A stretch of DNA of 64,000 bases, taken from positions 135,334,694-135,398,693 of the forward strand of contig OY992540.1 in NCBI GenBank assembly GCA_963921195.1. Direction: 5' to 3'. This stretch comes from Pegoplata infirma. Lineage: Eukaryota > Arthropoda > Insecta > Diptera > Anthomyiidae. This document shows, piece after piece, positions 63,240-64,000 of the stretch. The notes under the pieces were generated by a model. That model ran no database searches and was not told the DNA's origin. It saw only the letters and a program-made list of their open reading frames with translations. Both the position numbers and the translations under genes were made by a program. The first letter of the stretch is position 1. Each line of letters begins with the position of its first letter.

Positions 63240-64000
63240 ATACATAACAAATGGCTGCAGATTAAATTCTATAACAAACAATGTAGGATAATATTTTCAA
63301 TTTAAATTAAATTTGTAATTGAATAAAAAAAAAATGTCACGCTGTTAATCCGTTCGTTAATAAACAAGAAAAAACAGCAACAAAAACAATAATAAACCAA
63401 CTGAACATTGTGAAACCGACCATAAATAATTGGATTATTTTAAAAATAAATTTTAATCAATTTTCTACTAATTTTACACACATTTCTTTTTTTTTTCTTT
63501 TAAGGTATACAAAATTGGAGTTTAAGCGAATCTAATAAGCGAACTAACGATAAAAGGATATATACATACAAAAAATATTTTAAAAGCAACCTAAAAGGAA
63601 TATTTAATTTCAAGCCTAAAAAAAAAACAAAAATTTATTCTTTAATAAATAAGTTTTGTAAATTTTTCTGTTTTTTAACTTAATTGTTGCGCCTAAAGTG
63701 CTGACCCTAAAAGTCAAAATTTAAAACATAAATAACGAAATTTGCTGATAAAAAAATTTAATTAATTAATAATTAAAGTGCTTAATATATATTAAAAATA
63801 AAAAATAAAATATAAAATATATTATGTAATAACATTTAAACAAATTTTACTTTGTTATTTAAAATTTAATTATTAAATAAAAACAAAAACAAAAAAATAA
63901 TTCATTTATAAAAATACACTTTTAAGCCTTAAAAATAATTTGTTATCCCACCGATTCGTAACAACAGCTGTTATAAAATTTTAATATTTAATAAAATTAA
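63240..64000 (+). other. Apparently unique DNA with a possible 3' splice site
   Basis: No repeat match. CTACTAATTTTAC (63466-63478) followed by a pyrimidine tract and TTTTAAG ending at 63504 has the form of a branch point and 3' splice site on the + strand. The following 500 bp is AT-rich without a long ORF, as expected at most of a 5' UTR exon whose coding part would lie beyond the window. Such motifs also arise by chance in AT-rich DNA. Confidence 0.2.

Overview
The window looks like nuclear DNA of a higher (brachyceran) fly. It is very AT-rich and has long A/T homopolymers. It holds several copies of a dipteran mini-me-type repeat (a core near TTTCGATGNGTTACAAACG with GTCY repeats and a hairpin 3' tail), a Helitron with a classical insect 5' end, a BEL/Pao LTR retrotransposon and non-LTR retrotransposon remnants. 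I found no convincing host protein-coding gene, tRNA or rRNA gene and no CRISPR array. It is best read as intergenic or intronic DNA built by nested transposon insertion. Clade and species calls rest on recognition, not searches.

Layout. 1-3.5 kb: a hAT-type MITE end, a minus-strand Helitron (327-2038) and a complete hAT MITE with an 8-bp target duplication (2488-2981). 3.5-12.3 kb: a foldback element split by an apparently intact BEL/Pao retrotransposon (3838-11900, minus strand, LTRs identical by eye, 5-bp duplication AAAAT). Its gag-pol reading frame is uninterrupted, and a second ORF repeats the zinc-knuckle plus retropepsin module. 12.5-16 kb: a 2.4-kb foldback element with a nested MITE, then a TIR element with a tRNA-like core. 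17-21 kb: a TIR element split by a 5'-truncated RNase H-bearing LINE that carries two nonsense codons. 22-28 kb: foldbacks, a Tc1-like palindromic element nested in a foldback arm, a mini-me copy and two LINE fragments.

28-38 kb: microsatellites, two MITEs, a 35-bp minisatellite and a degenerate ~105-bp satellite. The satellite is split by a 3.4-kb foldback whose arms are a higher-order tandem array. 38-48 kb: more TIR and foldback elements, two mini-me copies, a second LINE 3' fragment and a hAT-type foldback with a perfect 8-bp duplication. 48-51.6 kb: a ~147-bp repeat family interrupted by a Transib-like element. 51.7-53.6 kb and 63.24-64 kb: apparently unique DNA, one part very rich in homopolymers and the other with a possible 3' splice site. 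53.6-63.2 kb: TIR elements, minisatellites, and a TIR element that contains about 50 copies of a self-complementary 16-mer.

The only proteins likely to work together are those of the BEL/Pao element: gag, protease, RT, RNase H and integrase from one polyprotein, plus the unexplained accessory protein. A recurring theme is long palindromic elements. Three of them have TG...CA termini and are flanked on both sides by TATA, which suggests one family with that 4-bp target.
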